Origin: Acidobacteriota bacterium
GTDB lineage: Bacteria; Acidobacteriota; Vicinamibacteria; Vicinamibacterales; UBA2999
Assembly: GCA_020851565.1 (NCBI GenBank)
Contig: JADZCN010000061.1
Coordinates: forward strand, 1 to 41,523
Length of the DNA stretch: 41,523 nucleotides
Direction of reading: 5' to 3'
In this document: one piece after another, positions 35,801 to 41,523 of the stretch
Numbering within the stretch: position 1 is the stretch's first letter
Layout: every line of letters starts with the position of its first letter
The notes under the pieces: generated by a model
The model's input: the letters and a program-made list of their open reading frames with translations, nothing else
What the model was told of the DNA's origin: nothing
The model's database searches: none
Position numbers and translations under genes: made by a program

Positions 35801-36033
35801 CCGCCCACCGCGCCGAAGTAGGCCTCGAGCCGTCGGCCACGCACGCCCGCCACGGCGATCGATCGCCCGCCCCGATCGGGACCGATGTTGCGCCAGCGGA
35901 GGGACTGGTAGAGCTTCGGATCGATCGCCCCGCTCTGCGCCCTCGGCGCGTCCTGTAACAACGTGGCGGCGGCCAGCAGGGCCGCGAGGAAGAAGAAGGC
36001 AGGCGCCCGCTGGGGAATCCGCGTGCTTCGCAT
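32872..36033 (-). CDS. Secreted sortilin-like BNR/beta-propeller repeat protein
   Basis: A 1053-residue protein with a signal peptide (APAFFFLAALLAAATLLQDAPRAQ) followed by sortilin/Vps10-type propeller blades with Asp-box signatures (GGLWKTTDGGENWSAV, GIYKSTDAGKTWTSV, GIYRTRDGGRTWQRV, GLFKSTDAGDTWTEL, YVFVTRDGGGNWANV, YLFRTDDYGKTWTKI) over about 40-780. A beta domain follows (about 800-930), with a glycine/proline linker (about 848-865), then a helical C-terminus (about 935-1050). Such proteins are often labelled glycosyl hydrolase from the BNR repeats, but no catalytic site is visible. GGAGG (36042-36046) 8 nt upstream fixes ATG 36033; the frame open to 36402 is antisense-like extension. 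Confidence 0.88.
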   Translation of the reverse strand: MRSTRIPQRAPAFFFLAALLAAATLLQDAPRAQSGAIDPKLYQSLRWRNIGPDRGGRSIAVAGVRGRRLEAYFGAVGGGLWKTTDGGENWSAVTDGQIDSSSVGAVAVSESNPDVVYIGMGESHIRGNIMQGDGIYKSTDAGKTWTSVGFKTPGFTISRIRIHPSNPDIVYVAVFGNVVAPNPERGIYRTRDGGRTWQRVLFRDDRSAGIEVQIDANNPNVIYASLWEAYRRSWQMWSGGPGSGLFKSTDAGDTWTELTRAPGLPATGPVGKIGIAVSRADSNRVWVLLEHENGGLFMSDDAGASWKLVNDDRNIRQRAFYYSRVYADPRERDTVWMLNVNVYRSTDAGKTLQNVRAPHGDYHDLWIDPDDSAHLVNGNDGGGTVSWNTGQTWSDLEFPTAQIYRLSVTHTFPYYACGGQQDNSTVCAPVSARPGELGTGYFSAGGGESGYVTPHPTSPNLFYSGSQGALITRFDRSTGHIRDIQPYPRFFSGEPARDLPERWQWTFPIVFDPFDPNTLYISSQHVWKTTTDGQSWTKISPDLTRADASTLGDSGGPITRDMNGPEVFATVFAIGPSTVEKGLIWTGSDDGYVFVTRDGGGNWANVTPPGIGDFTRISTVEPSPHKSKAGTAYVAGKRYLVPPGDRAPYLFRTDDYGKTWTKIVTGIAPHHYAHSIREDPKRPGLLFAGTEHGVYVSFNDGESWQSLRLNMPDTQISDLAVKDDDLVVATHGRSFWVLENISTLRQLTPEITTTAMKVFEPRPAIRSYNRADVDYYLGSAVDRITVDILDAQGRVVRSFTRTAEEEKADEKTPAPAGGGGFGGPPQLPPSTKAGMNRFSWNLRYPGSTVFPGMIIWSGNPANGPMAVPGQYQVRVTAGSQAQTVPLQVQKHPLFENVSVADLQQQFDLAIQIRDRTSDANEAVIQIRDVKAQIQERLEQSKNPRLKEIGDLVTRKLSVVEEEIYQVRNRSGQDPLNFPIKINNRLASLRRSVETGDAAPTDASREVFKTLSAELQKQIDELAAITKGDLANFNKAATEQKLAPVAAKPVERAK

Positions 36034-36059
36034 GGAAGGAACCTCCGAAGCGCGCAGTG

Positions 36060-36122
36060 TAACCCACCGCACGCAGCGCGGCCCCGACGGCGCGAAGCGC
36101 CGCCCACCGCGCGCAGCGCGGC
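36060..36122. repeat. Mini-hairpin array with GCCCACC linkers
   Basis: Hairpins GGCGC-GAA-GCGCC and CCGCGC-GCA-GCGCGG and a weaker one at its left are joined by CCCACC and GGCCTAC. They fill the gap between the BNR gene start and the bacilliredoxin stop. Confidence 0.75.
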
Positions 36123-36548
36123 CTACTTGCAGTGCTGTTCGAATGCCGCCTGCAGCTTCGCGGCGATGGCGTCGGCGCTCTGGTTCTCGATCTCGCGGCG
36201 CTCCATCATGTAGACCAGTTTGCCGTCCTTCATCAGCGCGATGGAGGGCGAGGAGGGCGGATAGGGTGCGAAGTGGGCACGCGCGCGCTCGGTCGCTTCG
36301 ACGTCGGCGCCCGCGAACACCGTGGCCAGCTTGTCGGGACGGGCCCCGTGCCGCAGCGAGAGGGCAATGCCCGGCCGGGCCTTGCCCGCGGCGCAGCCGC
36401 ACACCGAATTGACCACGACCATCGTCGTGCCGGGCTGCTTCACCGCCTCGTCCACGGATTCGGGAGTCCGAAGCTCATCGAAGCCGAGCTTGGTGAGTTC
36501 CGCCCGCATGGGCGCGATGAAGGGTTCCGGATAGCGCTGGACGATCAT
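36123..36548 (-). CDS. BrxA/BrxB family bacilliredoxin
   Basis: A 141-residue thioredoxin-fold protein (formerly DUF1094). The redox motif C50-G-C52 lies in VNSVCGCAAGKARPG, and the family stretches YPPSSPSIALMKDGKLVYMMERREIE and ELTKLGFDELRTPE are present. Bacilliredoxins remove bacillithiol from S-bacillithiolated proteins; in Acidobacteriota the low-molecular-weight thiol should be confirmed, and no bsh gene is in the window. The start is ATG 36548 with GGAG about 9 nt upstream; an open frame continues to 40391 but runs antisense to three real genes. Divergent from the photolyase gene. Confidence 0.9.
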   Translation of the reverse strand: MIVQRYPEPFIAPMRAELTKLGFDELRTPESVDEAVKQPGTTMVVVNSVCGCAAGKARPGIALSLRHGARPDKLATVFAGADVEATERARAHFAPYPPSSPSIALMKDGKLVYMMERREIENQSADAIAAKLQAAFEQHCK

Positions 36549-36604
36549 GAAATGGGGCTCCGAATCAGGGTGGTTACGTCTCTTAGATGCCGGTCGGGCC
36601 GAAT

Positions 36605-36636
36605 CCGGTTCCCGGATCCCGGTTCCCGGTTCCCGA
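36605..36636 (+). repeat. GGTTCCC repeat between divergent genes
   Basis: About four units CCGGTTCCCGGATCCCGGTT of 7-8 bp, the same word and orientation as at 11801-11832. It lies between the bacilliredoxin and photolyase starts. Confidence 0.75.
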
Positions 36637-36656
36637 CGTCTTACAGTTGATTCTAC

Positions 36657-38111
36657 ATGGTGCCCTCCCTCCGGGTTCGCGCGATCAACGATGCCCCGAT
36701 CCACCCCGGCCGCGAGATGGTGTTGTACTGGATGATCGCAGCACGGCGCACCCGCTCGAGCTACGCCTTGGAACAGGCGGCCAGCCACGCCAGGTCGCTC
36801 GGCAAGCCGCTCGTCGTGCTCGAGGCGCTGCGCCTGGACCATCGGTGGGCGTCGGCGCGCTTCCACCAGTTCGTCGTGGACGGCATGCGCGATACGCAGA
36901 AGGCCCTGTCCGGACGTCCCGGGATCACCTACCTGCCCTACCTCGAGCCGGAGCCCGGCGCCGGGCGCGGCCTGCTGGCAGCGCTGGCGGCGCACGCCGC
37001 CGCGGTGGTCACCGATGACTTTCCGTGCTTCTTCCTGCCCGCGATGATCGACGCCGCCGGCGGACGGCTGGATGTTCGCCTCGAGGCAGTCGATGGGAAC
37101 GGCCTCTTGCCGATGCGCGCCGTCTCCCAGGTCTTTCCCACGGCCCACGCGTTCCGGCGAGCCCTGCAGAAAGCCCTGCCGGCGCACCTGAAGGAGAGGC
37201 CCGCGGGCAACCCGCTGGACGAGCCCATCCCGGCGGACGCATGGACGATGCCTCGTCGCATGGCCGAGCGCTGGCCGGACGCGCAGGGATGGCTCGAGCA
37301 TGGGCACCGGCTCGACGAGTTGCCCCTCGACCAGTCCGTAAGGCCGGCGGCACTGCGCGGCGGCGCCCAGGCCGCCCACGCCCGGCTGGACGCCTTCGTG
37401 GAGCACGACCTCGCAGCCTATGGCAACGACCGCAACGTGCCCGACCGCGACGTCACCAGCCGGCTGTCGGCCTACCTCCATTGGGGCCACATCGGCCCTC
37501 ACGAGGTCTTCGACCGCCTGATGGCGCGCGAAGGCTGGCTGGGCCACCTGCCGGCAAAAGCCACGGGCTCGAGAGAGGGCTGGTGGGGCGTCTCCGCCGC
37601 CGCTGAGGGGTTCCTGGACGAGTTCATCACCTGGCGCGAACTCGGCTACAACATGGCCTCGAAGCGCGCGGACTACGCCGCCTACGACTCGCTGCCCTCG
37701 TGGGCCCTGAAGACGCTCGAGCGACATGCGGAGGATCCCCGCGAGCACGTCTACACGCTCGATGCGTTCGAGCGCGCCACCACGCACGACCCTCTGTGGA
37801 ACGCGGCGCAGACACAGCTCGTGCGCGAGGGCCGCATTCACAACTACTTGCGGATGCTCTGGGGCAAGAAGATCCTGCAGTGGACGGCCTCGCCGCGGGA
37901 GGCGCTCGCCGTGATGATTGAGCTGAACAACAAGTACGCGCTCGACGGCCGCAACCCGAACTCCTACAGCGGCATCTTCTGGGTGCTCGGCCGGTACGAC
38001 CGCCCCTGGGGCCCCGAGCGCCCGGTCTTCGGCGTCGTCCGGTACATGACGTCGGAGAACACCGCGCGGAAAGTGAGCGTGAAGGACTACCTGCGACGCT
38101 ATGCGTCGTAG
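36657..38111 (+). CDS. phr: Class II CPD photolyase (deoxyribodipyrimidine photo-lyase)
   Basis: A 484-residue flavoenzyme that splits cyclobutane pyrimidine dimers in blue light. The N-terminal alpha/beta domain begins EMVLYWMIAARRTRSSYALEQAAS, typical of class II enzymes. The FAD-binding helical domain contains SRLSAYLHWGHIGPHEVF, WRELGYNMASKR (a class II signature) and WNAAQTQLVREGRIHNYLRMLWGKKILQW, and the C-terminus ELNNKYALDGRNPNSYSGIFWVLGRYDRPWGPERPVFG is diagnostic. No Shine-Dalgarno precedes ATG 36657; TACAGT lies 9 nt upstream. A 20-bp tandem repeat begins at the base after the stop codon region. Confidence 0.94.
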   Translation: MVPSLRVRAINDAPIHPGREMVLYWMIAARRTRSSYALEQAASHARSLGKPLVVLEALRLDHRWASARFHQFVVDGMRDTQKALSGRPGITYLPYLEPEPGAGRGLLAALAAHAAAVVTDDFPCFFLPAMIDAAGGRLDVRLEAVDGNGLLPMRAVSQVFPTAHAFRRALQKALPAHLKERPAGNPLDEPIPADAWTMPRRMAERWPDAQGWLEHGHRLDELPLDQSVRPAALRGGAQAAHARLDAFVEHDLAAYGNDRNVPDRDVTSRLSAYLHWGHIGPHEVFDRLMAREGWLGHLPAKATGSREGWWGVSAAAEGFLDEFITWRELGYNMASKRADYAAYDSLPSWALKTLERHAEDPREHVYTLDAFERATTHDPLWNAAQTQLVREGRIHNYLRMLWGKKILQWTASPREALAVMIELNNKYALDGRNPNSYSGIFWVLGRYDRPWGPERPVFGVVRYMTSENTARKVSVKDYLRRYAS

Positions 38112-38230
38112 CGGGTGCGAACAGGTGCGGGCGGGTGCGAACAGGTGCGGGCAGGTGCGAACAGGTGCGGGCAGGTGCGAACAGGTGCGGGCAGGTGCGA
38201 ACGGGTGCGGGCAGGTGCGAACGGGTGCGG
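38111..38230 (+). repeat. 20-bp tandem repeat, six copies
   Basis: Six head-to-tail units of GCAGGTGCGAACAGGTGCGG with A/G changes only at positions 3 and 14. It has two similar 10-bp halves. It begins immediately at the end of the photolyase gene, and an open frame reads through it in the direction of the amidohydrolase, but it is not considered coding. An inverted, more degenerate copy lies at 27101-27174. Confidence 0.92.
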
Positions 38231-38235
38231 GCCTC

Positions 38236-38296
38236 CCACCGCGCGGAGCGCGGCCCGGCCCACCCGCCGGGCCTGCCGCCGCAACGCGGCGGCCTT
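38236..38296. repeat. Mini-hairpin array
   Basis: CCGCGC-GGA-GCGCGG and CCGCCGC-AAC-GCGGCGG, separated by a GGCCCGGCCCACCCGCCGGGCC block that itself pairs. They immediately follow the 20-bp repeat and precede the amidohydrolase start. Confidence 0.75.
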
Positions 38297-38299
38297 TGC

Positions 38300-38305
38300 T
38301 ATGCT
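38300..38305 (+). promoter_or_regulatory. -10-like TATGCT, probable leaderless start of the amidohydrolase gene
   Basis: TATGCT lies 7 nt before ATG 38313, with no Shine-Dalgarno. This favours ATG 38313 over ATG 38301, which overlaps the hexamer. Confidence 0.42.
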
Positions 38306-38312
38306 TCCGCGC

Positions 38313-39593
38313 ATGCGCACGATGCTCTTCGCCCTGTGGTCGGCGTCCATGCTGGCTGCCCCTTCCCTTGCCCAGGCGCAGGTCACCGCCTTCGTCGGCG
38401 GGCGCGTCATCGATGGCACCGGGCAGGTGATCGAGCGCGGCACGGTCGTCATCCGCGACGGGCGCATTGCGCAGGTGGGGCCGGCGTCCAGCACACCGGT
38501 CCCCGACGGGGCCACACGCGTGGACGTCACCGGCAAGACGCTGATGCCGGGCCTCGTCAACGCCCATGGCCACGTCGCAGCGACGTCGGGCCTGCGCTCC
38601 GGGCCGGAGTTCTACACGCGGGACAACCTCGCCCGGCAGCTCAAGACCTACGCGCAGTACGGCGTCACGTCGGTCTTCAGCCTCGGCGACGACCAGGCCG
38701 CGGGGTTCGCGCTGCGCAACGAACAGGCGACGGGCCCCGTCGACCGCGCCCGCATCTACGTGGCGGGAGCCGTCATCAATGGCGCCACCGCGGATGAGGC
38801 GCGCGAGGCCACCGACAAGGCCGCAGACATGAAGCCGGACATCCTGAAGATCCGCGTGGACGACAACCTCGGCTCCACCCGCAAGATGCCCGAGCCCGCC
38901 TGGCGCGCCGCCATCGCGCGCGCGCACGAGCGCGGCCTGCGGATGGCCGTCCACATCTTCTACCTCGCCGATGCGAAGGCTACCGTCGAGGCCGGCGCGG
39001 ACTTCATCGGCCACAGCGTCCGGGACGTGCCGGTGGACGCGGCGTTCGCGAAGGCGCTCAAGGCGCGCGACGTCTGCTACTGCCCCACGTTCACGCGCGA
39101 GGTCTCGACCTTCGCGTACGACACCACGCCCACCTGGGTGAAAGACCCCTTCTTCACGAAGGGTGTTTCGCCCGACATCGTGGCGCAGCTCTCCGATCCG
39201 GCCCGACAGGCCCAGGTGCGGTCGAGCCGTAACTGGGAGGCCGGCCAGCAGTACAAGGCAGGCCTGGAGGTGGCGAAGAAGAACCTGAAGGCGCTCGTCG
39301 ACCAGGGCGTCCGCGTGGCGATGGGCACCGACACCGGCCCGCCCGCACGCTTCCAGGGCTATTTCGAGCACATGGAAATGGAGATGATGGTCGAGGCAGG
39401 GATGACGCCCATGCAGGTGCTCGTTTCCGCCACGGGCGATGCCGCGAAGTGCCATCGCATGGACAACGAGCTGGGCGTGCTCGCCCAGGGCCGGGTCGCC
39501 GACTTGCTCGTGCTCGGCGCCAACCCCATCGAGAACATCCGGAACCTCCGCTCGATCGAGCAGGTCTGGATCGGGGGGCAAAGGCTTCCGTAG
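38313..39593 (+). CDS. Exported amidohydrolase-family protein
   Basis: A 426-residue metal-dependent hydrolase of the amidohydrolase superfamily with a signal peptide (MLFALWSASMLAAPSLAQAQ). Metal-site candidates are H85 and H87 (LVNAHGHVA), a lysine in PDILKIRVDD that may be carbamylated, the histidines of AVHIFYLADAK and FIGHSVRD, and the aspartate of MGTDTGPP. The C-terminal beta-strand region LGVLAQGRVADLLVLGANPIENI is typical. Imidazolonepropionase-like exported enzymes are frequent in Acidobacteriota; the substrate is unknown. In-frame ATGs at 38301, 38313 and 38322 all precede the signal peptide; 38313 is chosen from the upstream hexamer. Confidence 0.88.
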   Translation: MRTMLFALWSASMLAAPSLAQAQVTAFVGGRVIDGTGQVIERGTVVIRDGRIAQVGPASSTPVPDGATRVDVTGKTLMPGLVNAHGHVAATSGLRSGPEFYTRDNLARQLKTYAQYGVTSVFSLGDDQAAGFALRNEQATGPVDRARIYVAGAVINGATADEAREATDKAADMKPDILKIRVDDNLGSTRKMPEPAWRAAIARAHERGLRMAVHIFYLADAKATVEAGADFIGHSVRDVPVDAAFAKALKARDVCYCPTFTREVSTFAYDTTPTWVKDPFFTKGVSPDIVAQLSDPARQAQVRSSRNWEAGQQYKAGLEVAKKNLKALVDQGVRVAMGTDTGPPARFQGYFEHMEMEMMVEAGMTPMQVLVSATGDAAKCHRMDNELGVLAQGRVADLLVLGANPIENIRNLRSIEQVWIGGQRLP

Positions 39594-39601
39594 ATCGTCG
39601 A

Positions 39602-39678
39602 ACCAAGAACCCCAGAACCCCAGAACCCGAGAACCCGAGAACCCCAGAACCCCAGAACCCCAGAACCCCAGAACCACC
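39602..39678 (-). repeat. GGGGTTCT octamer array (inverted relative to 17575)
   Basis: On the plus strand it reads GAACCCCAGAACCCCAG with two GAACCCGA units inside, about nine units of 8 bp. G4 tracts are on the minus strand. It fills the gap between the amidohydrolase and the PLP enzyme gene. Confidence 0.88.
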
Positions 39679-39686
39679 CGTAGCCC

Positions 39687-40811
39687 GTGACCTCCACCTA
39701 CGTGACCGCGCGCCCGACCCTGCTCCCGGCGGCCTCCGCTCCCGGATTGTTCTCGCGAGACGAGTACGCGCTGGTTGCCCGCTTCTTCGAGCGTCACCCC
39801 GAACTGGCGCCAACACCGCTCGCGCCGCTGCCCGGGCTCGCGCGCCGGCTGGGCCTGGGGACGCTGCTGGCGAAGGACGAAACCCATCGCTTCGGGCTCA
39901 ACGCGTTCAAGCTGCTCGGCGCCCGCTTCGCGGTCGAACAGCTCCTGGCCGAGGGCGCCATCCGCCCCGGCGATACGCTGGTCTGCGCGAGCGAGGGCAA
40001 TCACGGCCGGGCCGTCGCCCACACCGCGCGCGCGCTCGGCTGCTCCGCCCGCGTGTACCTTTCGGAGTCGGTGGCCGCACCTCGCGCCGATGCCATTGCC
40101 GGCGAGGGCGCCACCGTGGTGCGCGTCGCCGGCACCTACGACGATGCCGTCCGGCAGGCGGCGGCGGACGCAGAGGCGCAGCAGTGGACGGTGGTCTCCG
40201 ACACCTCGTGGCCCGGCTACGAGCGCATCCCGCGGCTCATCATGCTGGGCTACACCCGCATGATGGACGAGATGATCCAGGGCATGCCGGACGATTGGCG
40301 GCCCGACGCCATCTTCGTCCCGGGCGGGGTCGGCGGTCTGCTGGCGGCGGTGGCCTCCTGGAGCGCGTTCCACTTCCCCAGGCCCCCTCACATCGTCGCG
40401 GTAGAGCCCTCGTCGTGCGCGTGCCTCCAGGTCTCGGCGCGCGCGGGCACACCAACCACCGTGCCGGGACCGTTCACGACCATGATGGGCGGCCTGCGCT
40501 GCGGAGAGGTATCCCCGCTGGCCTTCGACGGGGTACTCCCCATCGTGGATGGTTACATCGCCGTGGACGATGCATGGGCCGAGCGGGCGATGCGGCTGCT
40601 GGGCAGGCCCGCCGATCTGGATCCTGCCATCGAGGCCGGGCCGTCAGGCGCCGCCGCACTGGCCGGGCTCCTCGCAACGCGGGAGGATCCCGCGGCACGC
40701 GAGCTGGCGCTGTACCTGGACCTCGGCTCGTGGTCCACCGTCGTCGTCATCGTCAGCGAAGGCATGACCGATCCGCCCCTCTGGCAGCGCGTCATGGCCG
40801 AAACGGCCTGA
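39687..40811 (+). CDS. PLP-dependent diaminopropionate ammonia-lyase-like enzyme
   Basis: A 374-residue fold-type II PLP enzyme. The motif KDETHRFGLNAFKLLGARFA around the PLP lysine (about K75) is characteristic of diaminopropionate ammonia-lyase (DpaL/YgeX), and the phosphate loop PGGVGG(L) and the SEGNHGRAVAHTAR segment fit the fold. DpaL makes pyruvate and ammonia from 2,3-diaminopropionate. It is slightly shorter than the Escherichia coli enzyme. Other members of the threonine-deaminase group cannot be excluded. The start is GTG 39687, with no better in-frame start and a repeat array just upstream. Confidence 0.82.
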   Translation: MTSTYVTARPTLLPAASAPGLFSRDEYALVARFFERHPELAPTPLAPLPGLARRLGLGTLLAKDETHRFGLNAFKLLGARFAVEQLLAEGAIRPGDTLVCASEGNHGRAVAHTARALGCSARVYLSESVAAPRADAIAGEGATVVRVAGTYDDAVRQAAADAEAQQWTVVSDTSWPGYERIPRLIMLGYTRMMDEMIQGMPDDWRPDAIFVPGGVGGLLAAVASWSAFHFPRPPHIVAVEPSSCACLQVSARAGTPTTVPGPFTTMMGGLRCGEVSPLAFDGVLPIVDGYIAVDDAWAERAMRLLGRPADLDPAIEAGPSGAAALAGLLATREDPAARELALYLDLGSWSTVVVIVSEGMTDPPLWQRVMAETA

Positions 40812-40932
40812 GGAGTGGGAGTCCCACGTGCGGCGCCCCTGAATCCCACTTCCGAACACTCCGGCTGGTAGATGGCGGAACATCTGGCCCCTAAATCTCG
40901 TTGTTTCAGGGTGTTGGCCGCCCCGTGGAAGA

Positions 40933-40948
40933 TTGGCACGACTCGTGA
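40933..40948 (+). promoter_or_regulatory. Imperfect sigma-54-like -24/-12 site
   Basis: TTGGCACG (40933-40940) is a perfect -24 half; after 4 bp the -12 half reads GTGA instead of TTGC, so the usually invariant C is missing. It lies about 75 nt before the adaptor gene start. The region 40812-41021 has no gene; a weak hairpin (40892-40912) is the only other structure. Confidence 0.3.
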
Positions 40949-41027
40949 AATACCGGGTTGAGGAATCATCGCCAACGTCGGCATCCAAACGAGCTGGTTT
41001 CACCGTCTAAGAGGGCAATCCGTGGCA

Positions 41028-41523
41028 ATGGACATTCAGCGTCCCGCATCCGTCGCACGCAAGAAGAAGATGAGGCAGGTGGCCTTTGCCGTGGCCGGCC
41101 TGCTGGTGGTCGGCCTGGTGTCGGTCGTGCTCGCGCGGCTGAAGCCCGCGGCGCCGACGGTGGAGCGGGCCACGGTCTGGGTGGACACGGTGAAGCGTGG
41201 CGACATGCTCCGGCAGGTCCGCGGCCTCGGCACGCTGGTTCCGGTGGACGAGGCCCGGCGCTGGATTCCCGCTGCCACTCAGGGACGCGTCGAGCGCATC
41301 GTGCTCCGCCCCGGCGCCGAGGTCTCGCCCGACACCGTCGTCCTCGAACTGAGCGACCCCCTGGCCCAGCAGCTGCTGGCTGAAGCCGAGCAGCAGCTCC
41401 TGGCCACCGAAGCCGACCTGGCCAGCCTGGATGCGCGGCTGCAGACCGAACGGTTGAACCAGCGGTCCGTGGCGGCCACCGTCGAGGCCGACTTCGAGCA
41501 GGCGCGCCTCGAGAAGGAAGTCA
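41028..41523 (+). CDS. HlyD/RND-type efflux periplasmic adaptor, N-terminal part (runs off the window)
   Basis: An open frame continues to the last base, so no stop is visible. It encodes a basic N-terminus, a transmembrane segment (about 17-38, VAFAVAGLLVVGLVSVVLA), a barrel-sandwich half (VKRGDMLRQVRGLGTLVPVDEARRWIPAATQGRVERIVLRPGAEVSPDTVVLELSDPLAQQ) and then a coiled-coil hairpin rich in Ala, Glu and Gln. This is the adaptor subunit of tripartite or ABC-type (MacA/HlyD) efflux pumps, so a MacB-like permease or RND pump should follow. ATG 41028 is 12 nt from GAGGG (41011-41015); an in-frame GTG at 41022 sits at the better distance of 6 nt and may be the true start. Confidence 0.85.
   Translation, partial: MDIQRPASVARKKKMRQVAFAVAGLLVVGLVSVVLARLKPAAPTVERATVWVDTVKRGDMLRQVRGLGTLVPVDEARRWIPAATQGRVERIVLRPGAEVSPDTVVLELSDPLAQQLLAEAEQQLLATEADLASLDARLQTERLNQRSVAATVEADFEQARLEKEV

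Noticed and set aside
32872..36033. Glycoside hydrolase
   Set aside because: The label usually comes from BNR/Asp-box repeats; no catalytic motif was found, so only the fold is claimed.
38111..38230. CRISPR array
   Set aside because: The 20-bp units are directly adjacent with no unique spacers, and no cas genes are nearby.
36549..40391. Upstream extension of the bacilliredoxin frame to 1422 codons
   Set aside because: The extension is antisense to the photolyase, amidohydrolase and DpaL-like genes; only the last 141 residues match a family, and an SD supports ATG 36548.
40813..40830. Terminator hairpin after the DpaL-like gene
   Set aside because: GTGGG/CCCAC gives a 5-bp stem only and no T tract follows.

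Overview
The window is GC-rich chromosomal DNA whose gene content points to Acidobacteriota, most likely class Vicinamibacteria. The indicators are a VWFA-related acidobacterial-type protein, an Oar-like TonB-dependent receptor with an N-terminal carboxypeptidase-regulatory domain, a DUF5916 outer-membrane protein, a sortilin/BNR-repeat secreted protein, and many signal-peptide or Tat-exported proteins. The lineage is inferred from gene families, not from a marker gene.

Layout. 1-639 is the edge of an integrated element: the tail of an IS3-like transposase, a tyrosine integrase cut down to its arm-binding domain, three GGTGTAAGC boxes, and a 48-bp 3' fragment of tRNA-Phe that marks an attachment junction. 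640-1288 holds a small relic reading frame and a 27-bp tandem repeat. 1289-4488 carries a membrane SGNH hydrolase and a secreted sugar dehydrogenase (minus strand). 4574-10354 is a six-gene MoxR/VWA (Bat-like) operon: TPR, VWA, MoxR, DUF58, BatD-like, VWA. 10479-14132 (minus) has a Tat-exported class V aminotransferase-fold protein and a DUF5916 protein. 14250-18900 holds a secreted TPR-like protein, a VWFA-related protein and a Tat-exported sulfite-oxidase-family molybdoenzyme. 19080-26379 (minus) holds a TPR lipoprotein-like protein, the large TonB receptor and IlvD. 26565-31644 (plus) holds UspA, an S4 (Hsp15-like) protein, a UPF0182 membrane protein and MoaA. 31657-36548 (minus) holds a winged-helix HTH_42 protein, a BNR/sortilin protein and a bacilliredoxin. 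36657-40811 (plus) holds a class II photolyase, an exported amidohydrolase and a DpaL-like PLP enzyme. A HlyD-type efflux adaptor runs off the right end.

The most unusual content is not protein-coding. Nearly every intergenic gap is packed with locus-specific short tandem words: ATTGACG-like, CACGAAG, GGGGTTCT, GGGGTCTT, GGTTCCC, a 20-bp GGTGCG repeat, CATCTGCG, and arrays of tiny hairpins joined by GTGGGC/GCCCAC linkers. At four gene ends (7185-7406, 10357-10478, 18914-19085, 20780-20958) the words form a mirror structure: a tandem arm, a central hairpin, then the same words inverted. The octamers GGGGTTCT and GGGGTCTT are telomere-like and have G-quadruplex-forming spacing. Separately, several genes have a -10 hexamer 6-7 nt before the start codon, no recognisable -35 and no Shine-Dalgarno sequence, which suggests leaderless transcription; this was used to pick the starts of moaA and the amidohydrolase.

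MoaA feeds molybdenum-cofactor synthesis and could serve the sulfite-oxidase-family enzyme, but the two are not in one operon. No CRISPR array, complete RNA gene or replication origin was seen.
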